DNA of 64,000 nucleotides from Arenimonas sp. (GTDB lineage Bacteria; Pseudomonadota; Alphaproteobacteria; Rhizobiales; Rhizobiaceae): contig JAIBEK010000037.1 of the NCBI GenBank assembly GCA_019459145.1, positions 1-64,000 of the forward strand, in the 5' to 3' direction. The notes under the pieces are model-generated. The model was not told the DNA's origin. It saw nothing but the letters and a program-made list of their open reading frames with translations, and searched no databases. The position numbers were made by a program, and so were the translations under genes. How positions within the stretch are numbered: the first letter of the stretch is position 1; every line of letters starts with the position of its first letter. Of the stretch, positions 35,031 to 43,112 are shown in pieces.

Positions 35031-36809
35031 TCAAACCAGCTGGCGGCCCTTGGCGTCGATGGCATTCGCCACCGCCTCGTCGGTCGCCTCGTCGGGCAGC
35101 AGCATTTCATTGTGCGCCTTGCCCGACGGGATCATCGGGAAGCAGTTGGCGAGGTTGGCGACGCGGCAGTCGAAGATCACCGGCTTCTTGACGTTGATCA
35201 TCTCGAGGATGGCGTCGTCGAGATCGTCCGGCTTCTCGCAGCGCAGGCCGACCGCGCCATAGGCATCCGCCAGTTTGACGAAGTCCGGCAGCGCCTCGGT
35301 ATAGGAGTGCGACAGACGGTTGCCGTGCAGCAGCTGCTGCCACTGGCGGACCATGCCCATGTACTGGTTGTTGAGGATGAAGATTTTGACCGGCGCCTCA
35401 TACTGCACGGCGCAGGACATTTCCTGAATGCACATCTGGATCGAGGCATCGCCGGCAATGTCGATGACCAGGCTTTCCGGATGGGCGATCTGCACGCCGA
35501 TCGCCGCCGGGAAGCCGTAGCCCATGGTGCCGAGACCACCCGAGGTCATCCAGCGGTTCGGCTCCTCGAAGCCGAAATACTGCGCCGCCCACATCTGGTG
35601 CTGGCCGACTTCCGTGGTGATGTAGGTGTCGCGGCCCTGCGTCAGCGCCGACAGCCGCTCGATGGCGTATTGCGGCATGATGACGTCCTTCGACGGCGTA
35701 TAGGCGAAGGAATTGCGCGCCCGCCACTTCTCGACGCTCACCTTCCACTCGGCCGTCTGGGCGGCGTCCGGCTTCTTCGGAAGCGCCCGCCACAGGCGGA
35801 CCATGTCTTCCAGCACATGGCCGACATCGCCGGTGATCGGCACGTCGACGCGGACGTTCTTGTGGATCGACGACGGATCGATATCGATGTGGATCTTCTT
35901 CGAGTTCGGCGAGAACGCGTTGAGGCGACCGGTGATACGGTCGTCGAAGCGTGCGCCGATGCAGACCATGACGTCGCAATCATGCATCGCCATGTTCGCC
36001 TCGTAGGAACCGTGCATGCCGAGCATGCCGAGCCAGTTCTTGCCCGAGGCCGGATAGGAGCCGAGACCCATCAGGGTCGAGGTGATCGGGAAATCGGTCA
36101 GTTCGACCAGTTCACGCAGCAGCTTGGAGGCTTCCGGCCCGGAATTGACGACCCCGCCACCCGAATAGATGATCGGCCGGCGCGCATTGGCCATCAGCTC
36201 GACGGCTGCGCGGATGGCGTTGATGTCGCCCTGCACCTTCGGCTGATAGCTCTTCTGGATGATGTGGTTGGACGGCGGCGTATAGGTGCCGGTGGCAAAC
36301 TGCACGTCCTTCGGCACGTCGACCAGGACAGGGCCTGGGCGGCCGGACTGGGCGATGCGGAAGGCCTCGTGGATGATGCGGGCGAGATCGTTGACGTCCT
36401 TGACCAGCCAGTTGTGCTTGGTGCACGGCCGGGTAATGCCGACGGTGTCGCATTCCTGGAAGGCGTCGGAACCGATCAGCGAGGTCGGGACCTGGCCGGA
36501 GATGCAGACGAGCGGAACGCTGTCCATCAGCGCATCCTGCAGCGGCGTCACCGCATTGGTGGCGCCCGGGCCGGAGGTCACCAGCATGACGCCGACCTTG
36601 CCGGTGGAGCGGGCATAGCCTTCGGCCGCATGGCCGGCGCCCTGCTCGTGGCGCACCAGGATGTGCTGGATGTCGTCCTGCTGGAAGATCTCGTCATAGA
36701 TCGGCAACACGGCGCCGCCGGGATAGCCGAAGATATGCTCGACCCCGTTGTCCTTCAGCGCCTTGAGGACGATCTCGGCGCCCGTCATCTGATTGTCTTT
36801 GCCCGTCAT
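35031..36809 (-). CDS. ilvI: Acetolactate synthase large subunit IlvI
   Basis: A 592-aa thiamine-diphosphate enzyme that condenses pyruvate to acetolactate (or with 2-oxobutyrate) as the first committed step of valine, leucine and isoleucine synthesis. ThDP-activating glutamate E55 (VRHEQGAGHAAEGYA), FAD-domain in the middle, and the ThDP-binding GDASIQMCIQE...NNQYMGMV all present. Its transcript is preceded by a leader peptide and terminator, so expression is likely set by branched-chain amino-acid supply. Confidence 0.97.
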   Translation of the reverse strand: MTGKDNQMTGAEIVLKALKDNGVEHIFGYPGGAVLPIYDEIFQQDDIQHILVRHEQGAGHAAEGYARSTGKVGVMLVTSGPGATNAVTPLQDALMDSVPLVCISGQVPTSLIGSDAFQECDTVGITRPCTKHNWLVKDVNDLARIIHEAFRIAQSGRPGPVLVDVPKDVQFATGTYTPPSNHIIQKSYQPKVQGDINAIRAAVELMANARRPIIYSGGGVVNSGPEASKLLRELVELTDFPITSTLMGLGSYPASGKNWLGMLGMHGSYEANMAMHDCDVMVCIGARFDDRITGRLNAFSPNSKKIHIDIDPSSIHKNVRVDVPITGDVGHVLEDMVRLWRALPKKPDAAQTAEWKVSVEKWRARNSFAYTPSKDVIMPQYAIERLSALTQGRDTYITTEVGQHQMWAAQYFGFEEPNRWMTSGGLGTMGYGFPAAIGVQIAHPESLVIDIAGDASIQMCIQEMSCAVQYEAPVKIFILNNQYMGMVRQWQQLLHGNRLSHSYTEALPDFVKLADAYGAVGLRCEKPDDLDDAILEMINVKKPVIFDCRVANLANCFPMIPSGKAHNEMLLPDEATDEAVANAIDAKGRQLV

Positions 36810-36876
36810 GCCTCTTCCCGTCTCATTCTGTCTTGCTGGATTGTCTTTGAAGGGGTGCTACCCCGGTTTCGGCCAT

Positions 36877-36900
36877 AAAAAAAGGCCCCTTTGAGGAGCC
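36877..36900 (-). terminator. Attenuator terminator in the ilvI leader
   Basis: On the minus strand GGCTCC-TCAAA-GGGGCC is followed by TTTTTTT, a compact rho-independent terminator. It lies between the leader peptide stop (36936) and the ilvI start (36809), so it can stop transcription before ilvI. It can be extended to a 7-bp stem with one G-U. Confidence 0.85.
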
Positions 36901-36909
36901 TGTTTGTCT

Positions 36910-36957
36910 GCGCATGGGTGGCTGTCGCCGGATGGTTACACCACCCTGCCCATGCGC
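36910..36957 (-). promoter_or_regulatory. Leader hairpin overlapping the ilv leader peptide
   Basis: CCCATGCGC and GCGCATGGG make a perfect 9-bp stem (36949-36957 with 36910-36918) that includes leader codons 12-15 in one arm. A ribosome reaching the leader stop would open it, while one stalled on Ile/Val codons would cover its first arm. I could not define the alternate antiterminator pairing by eye. Confidence 0.6.
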
Positions 36958-36992
36958 TTTCCCACCACGATAAGGATCTGCGAAATCTTCAT
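36936..36992 (-). CDS. ilvI leader peptide (Ile/Val/Leu-rich)
   Basis: An 18-residue frame, MKISQILIVVGKRMGRVV, ending TAA. Eight of 18 residues are branched-chain amino acids (I3, I6, L7, I8, V9, V10, V17, V18), the pattern of ilv attenuation leader peptides. It lies upstream of a strong terminator. There is no Shine-Dalgarno site; the -10 box places the transcript start within about 0-3 bases of the ATG, so it may be translated leaderless, as reported for trpL in Sinorhizobium meliloti. Confidence 0.8.
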   Translation of the reverse strand: MKISQILIVVGKRMGRVV

Positions 36993-37000
36993 GGGAAGAA

Positions 37001-37029
37001 GTGATAGACACAAATAGGACAGGCGTCAA
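37001..37029 (-). promoter_or_regulatory. ilvIH sigma-70 type promoter
   Basis: TTGACG (37029-37024), 17-bp spacer, TATCAC (37006-37001). The predicted transcript starts near 36992-36995, right at the leader ATG. The spacing and -35 are near consensus. Confidence 0.7.
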
Positions 37030-37157
37030 CGCGGAAGAGCCCAAAAACCGGCCCAAAAGGACCGCGAACGCGGCGCAGATGCACAGATATCGCGCCTTTC
37101 TTATACACCCTGTTAAAGCCTGCGGCATTAGACTGTAGCCCGACCAGGGAGCGGATA

Positions 37158-39401
37158 TTGCGCAATAATGATCTCCAGACATCCGGCCAGGCCGGCGAAC
37201 AGGATCGCCGCGACCAGATGGCGCGGGGAAACCGCTTCCTCGGCCGCGTCGTTGCCTGCAACGGTTCGCGCGCGACGATCGCAGCCATCGCCGAGGCCGG
37301 CGGCACGGATCTGACCGAACTCTGGTCGGTCGGCCGGCTGATCTCGATCACCGTCGGTAACAACCGCGTCGTGGCGCTCGCCTATTCGATGCAGACCGGC
37401 ACGAAGAACTGGGGTGAAGGCGAGGACAACACCTTCCTCATCGAGGTCGAACTGCTCGGCGAAGTGCATGTCGGCGAGGATGGCAGCGAGCTCTTCTCGA
37501 CCGGCATTTCGCGCTACCCCTATCTCGGCGCCATCGCCCATCGCATCCGAGCCGCCGATCTTCTGCGCATCTACGACACCCGCAAGGGCGACACTGCCGT
37601 GATCGGCAAGATCACCCAGGACGAGAGTATTGATGCAACGATCCACGTTCCCTCCATGCTGTCCAAGCATTTTGCCGTGGTCGGCTCGACCGGCGTCGGC
37701 AAATCGACGGCCGTCTCGCTGCTCCTGCGCAAGGCGATCGAGAGCGACCCCAAGCTGCGCGTGCTGATCCTCGACCCGCACAACGAATTTGCCGCCGCCT
37801 TCCCCGAGCACGCCGTGGTCATCGATACCGACACGCTCGACCTGCCCTTCTGGCTGATGCGGCTGGAGGAATTCGCCGAGGTTTTGTTCCGTGGTCGTCC
37901 GCCGGTCGCCGAAGAACTCGACATCCTGCGCGACCTGATGCCCGAGGCCAAGCGTGCCTTCCGCGGCAATGAGAGCGCGCTGATGCGCCGCTCCAGCGAC
38001 AAGAGCTCGATCACCGCCGACACGCCAGTGCCCTACCGCATCGCCGACCTGCTGGCGCTGATCGACGAGCGCATCGGCCGGCTCGAGGGCCGCGGCGAAA
38101 AGCCCATGCTGCGCGCGCTGAAGATGCGCATCATGGCGGCGATCAACGACCCGCGCTACCATTTCATGTTCTCCAACAACACGATCAGCGACACGATCAT
38201 GGAGACGATCGCCCACATCTTCCGTATCCCCGGAGACGACCGGCCGATCTCGACCTTCCAACTCGCCGGCATCCCGTCGGAGGTGGTCAATTCCGTGGCT
38301 TCCGTTCTCTGCCGCATGGCGTTTGAGCTGGCGCTCTGGTCGAACGGCGCGATCCACATGCTGGTCGTGTGCGAGGAAGCCCACCGCTACGTGCCGGCCG
38401 ACCCCAATCTCGGCTTTTTCCCGACACGCCAGGCGATTGCCCGCATCGCCAAGGAAGGCCGCAAATACGGCGTGTCGCTCGGCATCATCACCCAGCGCCC
38501 CGGCGAACTCGACCAGACCATCCTGTCGCAGTGCTCGACGCTCTTTGCCATGCGCCTTGCCAATGACCGCGACCAGGAGATCATCCGCTCGGCGATCCCG
38601 GATTCGTCGATCTCCACCACCAGCTTCATCTCGTCGATCGGCAATGGCGAAGCCATCGCCTTTGGTGAAGCCATCGCCGTGCCGATGCGCATGCGTTTTT
38701 CGAGGGTCGACGAAAGCCACCTGCCGAAGGCCAACGGCGTCACCGCCAAGGCATCCGACGACGGCCCGGACACGGTCGACCTGCGCACCATCGTCAGCCG
38801 CATGCGCGCCATTGCCGGCCCCGACATCTCTGCCTTCCAGCAGAGTTTCGACGGCGGGCAGCCGGATGATCCAGGCTATTCGAATGCAGGCTACTCGAAT
38901 GCCGGCGAGCCCGACGACGCCACGTCGCCGGACGCGCCATCCGCGGCATTGCATGATCCCGAAACCATGCCCGACCTCGGCCACGACGCCACCTTCGAGG
39001 AAATCCGCCAGGCCCTGATGACCCCGCCGCCGCACGCTCCGCAGCCGGTCCTCCGCCAGCCGGAACCAGCCTTCGAGCGCTCCGCCCCGCCGATCGACAC
39101 CCTGCGCTCAGACACCTCCCGATCAGACACGACGCGATCGGATACGACGCGGGCAGACGCCCCGCCGATCGAACCCTACCGCCCCGACATGTTGCCGCGC
39201 ACGGCACGGACGGAGGAGCCACCCCGCTACGCCCGCCGGCTCGACGATCCGACGGACACCGTCCGCGACCCCTATGCCGCGCGCCCGCAGCCGCCGCTGG
39301 AACGAACCGAACCCGCCCCATCGATCCGCCGCGAACCGGGCTCGTCGCTGCGCGAAAGCATCCTGAAGAAGCCGCTGTCGAGCCTTTATCGCAAGGATTG
39401 A
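37158..39401 (+). CDS. HerA-like ATPase (DUF87) with disordered C-terminal tail
   Basis: A 747-aa cytosolic ATPase. N-terminal HAS-barrel-like part (about 25-110), Walker A GSTGVGKST (176-184), LILDPHNE, Walker B VVCEEAHRYVP, and the arginine-finger segment VSLGIITQRPGELDQTILSQC mark the HerA/FtsK superfamily. After about residue 545 the protein is low-complexity, with tandem RSDT-type repeats near 652-667. TTG at 37158 has GGGAG upstream; ATG at 37218 is an alternative. No NurA nuclease lies next to it. Confidence 0.82.
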   Translation: MRNNDLQTSGQAGEQDRRDQMARGNRFLGRVVACNGSRATIAAIAEAGGTDLTELWSVGRLISITVGNNRVVALAYSMQTGTKNWGEGEDNTFLIEVELLGEVHVGEDGSELFSTGISRYPYLGAIAHRIRAADLLRIYDTRKGDTAVIGKITQDESIDATIHVPSMLSKHFAVVGSTGVGKSTAVSLLLRKAIESDPKLRVLILDPHNEFAAAFPEHAVVIDTDTLDLPFWLMRLEEFAEVLFRGRPPVAEELDILRDLMPEAKRAFRGNESALMRRSSDKSSITADTPVPYRIADLLALIDERIGRLEGRGEKPMLRALKMRIMAAINDPRYHFMFSNNTISDTIMETIAHIFRIPGDDRPISTFQLAGIPSEVVNSVASVLCRMAFELALWSNGAIHMLVVCEEAHRYVPADPNLGFFPTRQAIARIAKEGRKYGVSLGIITQRPGELDQTILSQCSTLFAMRLANDRDQEIIRSAIPDSSISTTSFISSIGNGEAIAFGEAIAVPMRMRFSRVDESHLPKANGVTAKASDDGPDTVDLRTIVSRMRAIAGPDISAFQQSFDGGQPDDPGYSNAGYSNAGEPDDATSPDAPSAALHDPETMPDLGHDATFEEIRQALMTPPPHAPQPVLRQPEPAFERSAPPIDTLRSDTSRSDTTRSDTTRADAPPIEPYRPDMLPRTARTEEPPRYARRLDDPTDTVRDPYAARPQPPLERTEPAPSIRREPGSSLRESILKKPLSSLYRKD

Positions 39402-39486
39402 CGGGCGACATCGACGGGTACCGCGCCCTGTTCCGTACCGTCCCTTATCTTCAACGTCACACGATCAAAATGGCCCCTCACCCTGA

Positions 39487-39512
39487 CCCTCTCCCCGCTT
39501 GCGGGGAGAGGG
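39487..39512. repeat. Rhizobial intergenic palindrome, copy 1
   Basis: CCCTCTCCCCGC-TT-GCGGGGAGAGGG, perfect 12-bp arms, between the convergent HerA-like gene and miaA. This is the common palindromic unit of rhizobial intergenic repeats and may also terminate transcription. Confidence 0.85.
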
Positions 39513-39537
39513 AACGGCCACCGCAGCGCCGCTTGTC

Positions 39538-39563
39538 CCTTCTCCCCGCCTGCGGGGAGAAGG
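39538..39563. repeat. Rhizobial intergenic palindrome, copy 2
   Basis: CCTTCTCCCCGC-CT-GCGGGGAGAAGG, perfect 12-bp arms, 51 bp from copy 1. The arms differ at the third base in a compensating way, keeping both hairpins intact. Confidence 0.85.
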
Positions 39564-39609
39564 TGCCGGCAGGCGGAGGGGCAACGCGCCGCACGTCGGT
39601 CGCCGCCCC

Positions 39610-40503
39610 TCAGCCGATCCTCTGCCAACTCTCGTCCATCTGGTTGCGGAACCAGGTCATCTGCCGCTTGGCATATTGCCGTGTGGCGGCCGAGGCCGTC
39701 TCGATTACCTGATCCGGCGTCAACTCGCCGCGCAGCATGGCGGCGATCTGCGACACGCCGATCGCCTTCATCGCCGGCATCTCCGGCGAAAGCCCAAGCT
39801 TGAGCAGCGCCTCGACTTCGGCCACCGCGCCTTCGTCGAACATGGTCTCGAAGCGCCGGTTGATCCGCTCGTGCAGCAGCTTGCGGTCCGGCAGCTTGAC
39901 GATCTTGCGCGCCCGCTCGGGATCGACGATCACCGGCCCGCCCTGCCCCTGGAAATCGGCAATCGACCGGCCGGTCGCCTCCAGCACCTCCAGCGCCCGC
40001 ACGATGCGTTGCCCGTCCTGACGACCGAGCCGCGCAGCCATCGCCGGATCGCGGCTTTCGAGCGCCAGGTACAGAGCCTCCGGCCCCTCCGCGATCAGGC
40101 GCTCACGCAGGCGAGTGCGTATCTCCTCCGGAATGGCCGGCATGTCGTCGAGCCCGCCGGTCAGCGCCTTGAAATAGAGCCCGGTCCCGCCGACGATCAC
40201 CGGCATCACGCGCCTCGCCTTCAAATCCGTGATCAGTGCCGCCGCTTCCCGCAGCCAGTCGCCAGTCGAATAGGCAGCACCCGCCGGCACATGGCCGTAG
40301 AGATGGTGCGGCACGCCCTCCATCTCCTCCTCCGAAGGCCGCGCCGTCAGCACCCTCAGCGTGTCGTAGACCTGCATGCTGTCGGCATTGATGACGTGGC
40401 CGCCATGCCGCTTTGCCAGTTCCAGCGCCAGCCCGGACTTGCCGCTGGCGGTCGGCCCGGTTATCAGGATCGCGTCGATGTCGTTTTCAGGGTTTTCCAT
40501 CAT
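39610..40503 (-). CDS. miaA: tRNA dimethylallyltransferase MiaA
   Basis: A 297-aa enzyme that transfers dimethylallyl to A37 of tRNAs reading UNN codons. P-loop GPTASGKS at 16-23, MQVYDTLRVLTARPS, IVGGTGLYFKALTGGL and the C-terminal AATRQYAKRQMTWFRNQ are diagnostic. Two adjacent ATGs give MMEN, a start known in rhizobial MiaA, so I use 40503. This start overlaps the serB start codon on the other strand by 2 bp, leaving no spacer for a promoter. Confidence 0.95.
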   Translation of the reverse strand: MMENPENDIDAILITGPTASGKSGLALELAKRHGGHVINADSMQVYDTLRVLTARPSEEEMEGVPHHLYGHVPAGAAYSTGDWLREAAALITDLKARRVMPVIVGGTGLYFKALTGGLDDMPAIPEEIRTRLRERLIAEGPEALYLALESRDPAMAARLGRQDGQRIVRALEVLEATGRSIADFQGQGGPVIVDPERARKIVKLPDRKLLHERINRRFETMFDEGAVAEVEALLKLGLSPEMPAMKAIGVSQIAAMLRGELTPDQVIETASAATRQYAKRQMTWFRNQMDESWQRIG

Positions 40504-41392
40504 GGCCTTCGTTGCCACGCTTCTCGCCAATCCGTCAAATCCGATCCTTGAGCCCGCGCTTGCCGAGCGCGCCGCCGAGAGCCTCAAGGCATCCGGCCTC
40601 TACTGGCTCGCCGACGGAATCGCCTGCGACATCGTGCTGAAGGACGGCACTGACGAAAAGGCCGCCGAAGCTTCGCTCCGCGCGCTGGTCAGCGATCAGA
40701 AGATCGACGTCACCGTGCAGGACGCCGACACGCGGCGCAAGAAATTCCTGATCGCCGACATGGATTCGACCATGATCGGCCAGGAATGCATCGACGAACT
40801 GGCGGCCGAAGTCGGCCTCAAGGACAAGGTGTCGCTGATCACCGCCCGCGCCATGAACGGCGAGATCGCCTTCGAGCCGGCGCTTCGGGAACGCGTCGCG
40901 CTGCTGAAGGGCCTGCCGATCAAGGTGGTCGACGAGGTGATCGAAAAGCGCATCACGCTCACCCCCGGCGGCCTGGAACTGATCGCCACGATGAAGGCCA
41001 AGGGCCACTATACGGCCCTCGTCTCCGGCGGCTTCACCGTCTTTACCGCGCCGATCTCCGCCCGCCTCGGTTTCAACGAGAATCGGGCCAACATCCTTCT
41101 GGAACAGGACGGCTTTCTCACCGGCGAAGTGGCCGAACCGATCCTCGGCAAGCAGGCCAAGGTCGACGCGCTGGTCGACATCGCCGCCCGCCTCGGCATC
41201 GATACCCATGACGCGATCGCCGTCGGCGACGGCGCCAATGATCTCGGCATGCTGGAACTTGCCGGTTCGGGCGTCGCTCTGCACGCCAAGCCCTCGGTCG
41301 CCGCCCAGGCGAAAATCCGCATCGACCACGGCGACCTGACCGCCCTGCTCTACCTCCAGGGTTATCGCAAGACCGATTTCGTCACGCCCTGA
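40502..41392 (+). CDS. serB: Phosphoserine phosphatase SerB
   Basis: A 296-aa HAD-family phosphatase, last step of serine synthesis. An N-terminal ~80-residue regulatory part precedes motif I DMDSTMIG (nucleophile D86, D88), motif II VSGGFTVF, motif III lysine in GKQAKVDAL, and GDGANDLGML. ATG at 40502 gives the normal length; it overlaps the miaA start on the other strand. A GNAT gene follows 19 bp later and is probably co-transcribed. Confidence 0.95.
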   Translation: MAFVATLLANPSNPILEPALAERAAESLKASGLYWLADGIACDIVLKDGTDEKAAEASLRALVSDQKIDVTVQDADTRRKKFLIADMDSTMIGQECIDELAAEVGLKDKVSLITARAMNGEIAFEPALRERVALLKGLPIKVVDEVIEKRITLTPGGLELIATMKAKGHYTALVSGGFTVFTAPISARLGFNENRANILLEQDGFLTGEVAEPILGKQAKVDALVDIAARLGIDTHDAIAVGDGANDLGMLELAGSGVALHAKPSVAAQAKIRIDHGDLTALLYLQGYRKTDFVTP

Positions 41393-41411
41393 GCCGCAAC
41401 GGAGAGCGGCC

Positions 41412-41957
41412 ATGGCACCGATCCTTGAGACGCAGCGTCTGATCCTACGCAACTGGCAGGACGACGACCGCGACCTGTTTCGCGAGATTAACCGCGATCC
41501 CAAGGTGATGGAGTTCTTTCCCTTCCGCCGCACCCCGGAGGAAGCCGACGCGATGATGCAGCGCATGCGTGCCATGATCGACGAGACGGGTCTCGGTTGC
41601 TACGCGGTGGAATTGAAGCAGAGTGCCGAGCCGATCGGCTTCTGTGGCCTGTCCAAGCCAGACCTCGCCCCGATCCTGCCCGAAGCGACCGTCGAGGTCG
41701 GCTGGCGGCTCGCCACCCGCTTCTGGGGCCAGGGCTACGTCACGGAAGCGGCCCGCGCGCTCATCGATTTCGGATTCGCGACCAAGGGCTTATCCGAAAT
41801 CGTTTCCTTCGCGGTTGAAGCCAACAGCCGCTCGACCGCAGTCATGCAGCGGATCGGTATGCGCCGCGACGCGGATGGCGATTTCGACCATCCGCGGGTC
41901 CCCGACACCCATCCGCATCTGAAGCGGCACGTCCTTTACCGGATCGGCCGGCCCTAG
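41412..41957 (+). CDS. GNAT family N-acetyltransferase (RimJ/RimL type)
   Basis: A 181-aa acetyltransferase of the RimJ/L-like group: ETQRLILRNWQDDDRDLFREIN at the N-terminus, VGWRLATRFWGQGYVTEAARALIDFGF as the acetyl-CoA-binding segment (about 95-120), and SRSTAVMQRIGMRRD. Acceptor unknown. Its TAG stop is the first three bases of a 102-bp inverted-repeat element, so the original C-terminus may have been altered by the insertion. Confidence 0.87.
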   Translation: MAPILETQRLILRNWQDDDRDLFREINRDPKVMEFFPFRRTPEEADAMMQRMRAMIDETGLGCYAVELKQSAEPIGFCGLSKPDLAPILPEATVEVGWRLATRFWGQGYVTEAARALIDFGFATKGLSEIVSFAVEANSRSTAVMQRIGMRRDADGDFDHPRVPDTHPHLKRHVLYRIGRP

Positions 41958-42056
41958 AGTTTGTCAGGGAAAAGTGGGAACCGGTTTTCCAGAAAAGACA
42001 AACGAAAACAACAGAGTTAGAGTCTGGCTGGTTCAGAATGAACCTGACAGACTCTA
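41955..42056. repeat. 102-bp palindrome-ended intergenic element (MITE/RIME-like)
   Basis: Ends TAGAGTTTGTCAGG (41955-41968) and CCTGACAGACTCTA (42043-42056), which are inverted copies with one mismatch. Inside it GGAAAA...TTTTCC forms a second dyad. It has no coding capacity. The look is that of small mobile repeats scattered between genes in rhizobia. Confidence 0.75.
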
Positions 42057-42076
42057 AGGCTTGAACAGGGGCGCGC

Positions 42077-42838
42077 TCAGGCGCCCTTGACGATGTAGCC
42101 GCCCGGCGCATTGGCCCAGGGGAAACGCTTGACCGGCGCGACGATGCCGTTCTTGTGGGCGAAATCGTCCCAGGCCCGGGTCTCGCCTGGCCATTTGCTC
42201 GTCGCGTACTCGTCGAGGATCAACACGCCGCCCGGTACCAGCCGGTCCCAACAATGCTCGAGAATGGTCTTGGTCGGCTCATAGATGTCGACGTCGACAT
42301 TGATCAGGCAAAAGCGCGATTCCGGGTTCTGTTCCAGCCATTCCGGCAGGGTCTTGGAAATGTCGCCCTCGACGATCTGGCCGCGTCCGGTGGGCAGCAC
42401 GCCATCTTCATTGTGCAGTTTCAGGAGTTCGCGGAACTCGTCGAGGAAATTCTCGGAGCTCAAGCCCCCGACTTCCTTCTGCACGTTGGCGTCGTGGGCG
42501 CCGTCTTCCTCATGCAGGCTCGGAAAGCCGGCAAAGCTGTCGAAGCCGATCACCTTCTTGTGGGTCGCGGTCGGAGTCAGCACTTCGATGAACTTGTGCC
42601 AGCTGAAGAAGGACTTGCCGTAGTAGACGCCGAAATCGGCATAGTGCCCCGGCAGTTCCACCGTCAGCTTGAACAACTCGTAATGCGCCAGCTGCCGGAT
42701 GAACGAGCGCCGGCTGACATAGGTCGGAAACAGATCAAGATAATGGCGCACGTCGTGCGGCCAGCGGGTGGTGATCTCGTTGAGCTTGCTGAAAAACTTG
42801 CTCTCGCCATCCGAGGGGTAGAAAAAAGTATCCTTCAT
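42077..42838 (-). CDS. TylF/MycF-like SAM-dependent methyltransferase
   Basis: A 253-aa protein of the TylF/MycF macrocin-O-methyltransferase-like group. The SAM-binding region reads YADFGVYYGKSFFSWHKFIEVL and VIGFDSFAGFPSLHEED; the metal/acid residues are in LINVDVDIYEPTKTILEHCWDRLVPGGVLILDEYATSKWPGE. In bacteria such genes act in sugar or surface-glycan modification. ATG at 42838 begins MKDTFFYPSDGES; an open frame continues upstream without matching sequence. No glycan genes lie next to it. Confidence 0.78.
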   Translation of the reverse strand: MKDTFFYPSDGESKFFSKLNEITTRWPHDVRHYLDLFPTYVSRRSFIRQLAHYELFKLTVELPGHYADFGVYYGKSFFSWHKFIEVLTPTATHKKVIGFDSFAGFPSLHEEDGAHDANVQKEVGGLSSENFLDEFRELLKLHNEDGVLPTGRGQIVEGDISKTLPEWLEQNPESRFCLINVDVDIYEPTKTILEHCWDRLVPGGVLILDEYATSKWPGETRAWDDFAHKNGIVAPVKRFPWANAPGGYIVKGA

Positions 42839-43112
42839 GTGTCCGATGCGCCTTCCCGCCTGGTCGCCTCCGGTCGACACCGCCATCGAAGATGGGCCTT
42901 GAGTCGTCGCCGATGCGTCTATGTGCTGGAAGCAGCCTAGGCGGTGAAACTTGTCCCAGGCTGTGAGCTTCCCGGCGGCCAAAGGCCCCAGATCTGTCGC
43001 GTTTCGGCACGCCTCGTCCGGCGTTAATCGAACGCTCACGCTGTTTTAATCTACCCGCCCGGCGCGTCCACGCTTCATGAGCTTTTAAGTACCTGCATTT
43101 ATTCTAATATCC

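Noticed and set aside
35007-36878. 623-codon plus-strand frame opposite ilvI
   Set aside because: Antisense to ilvI, which is certain; no domain seen.
39398-39712. Frame translating the intergenic palindromes
   Set aside because: Repeats with GERE/RGE-type peptides arise from the palindrome sequence itself, not a gene.
42839-43112. Promoter or RNA between the methyltransferase and GGDEF genes
   Set aside because: No clear -35/-10 pair, hairpin or conserved motif seen.
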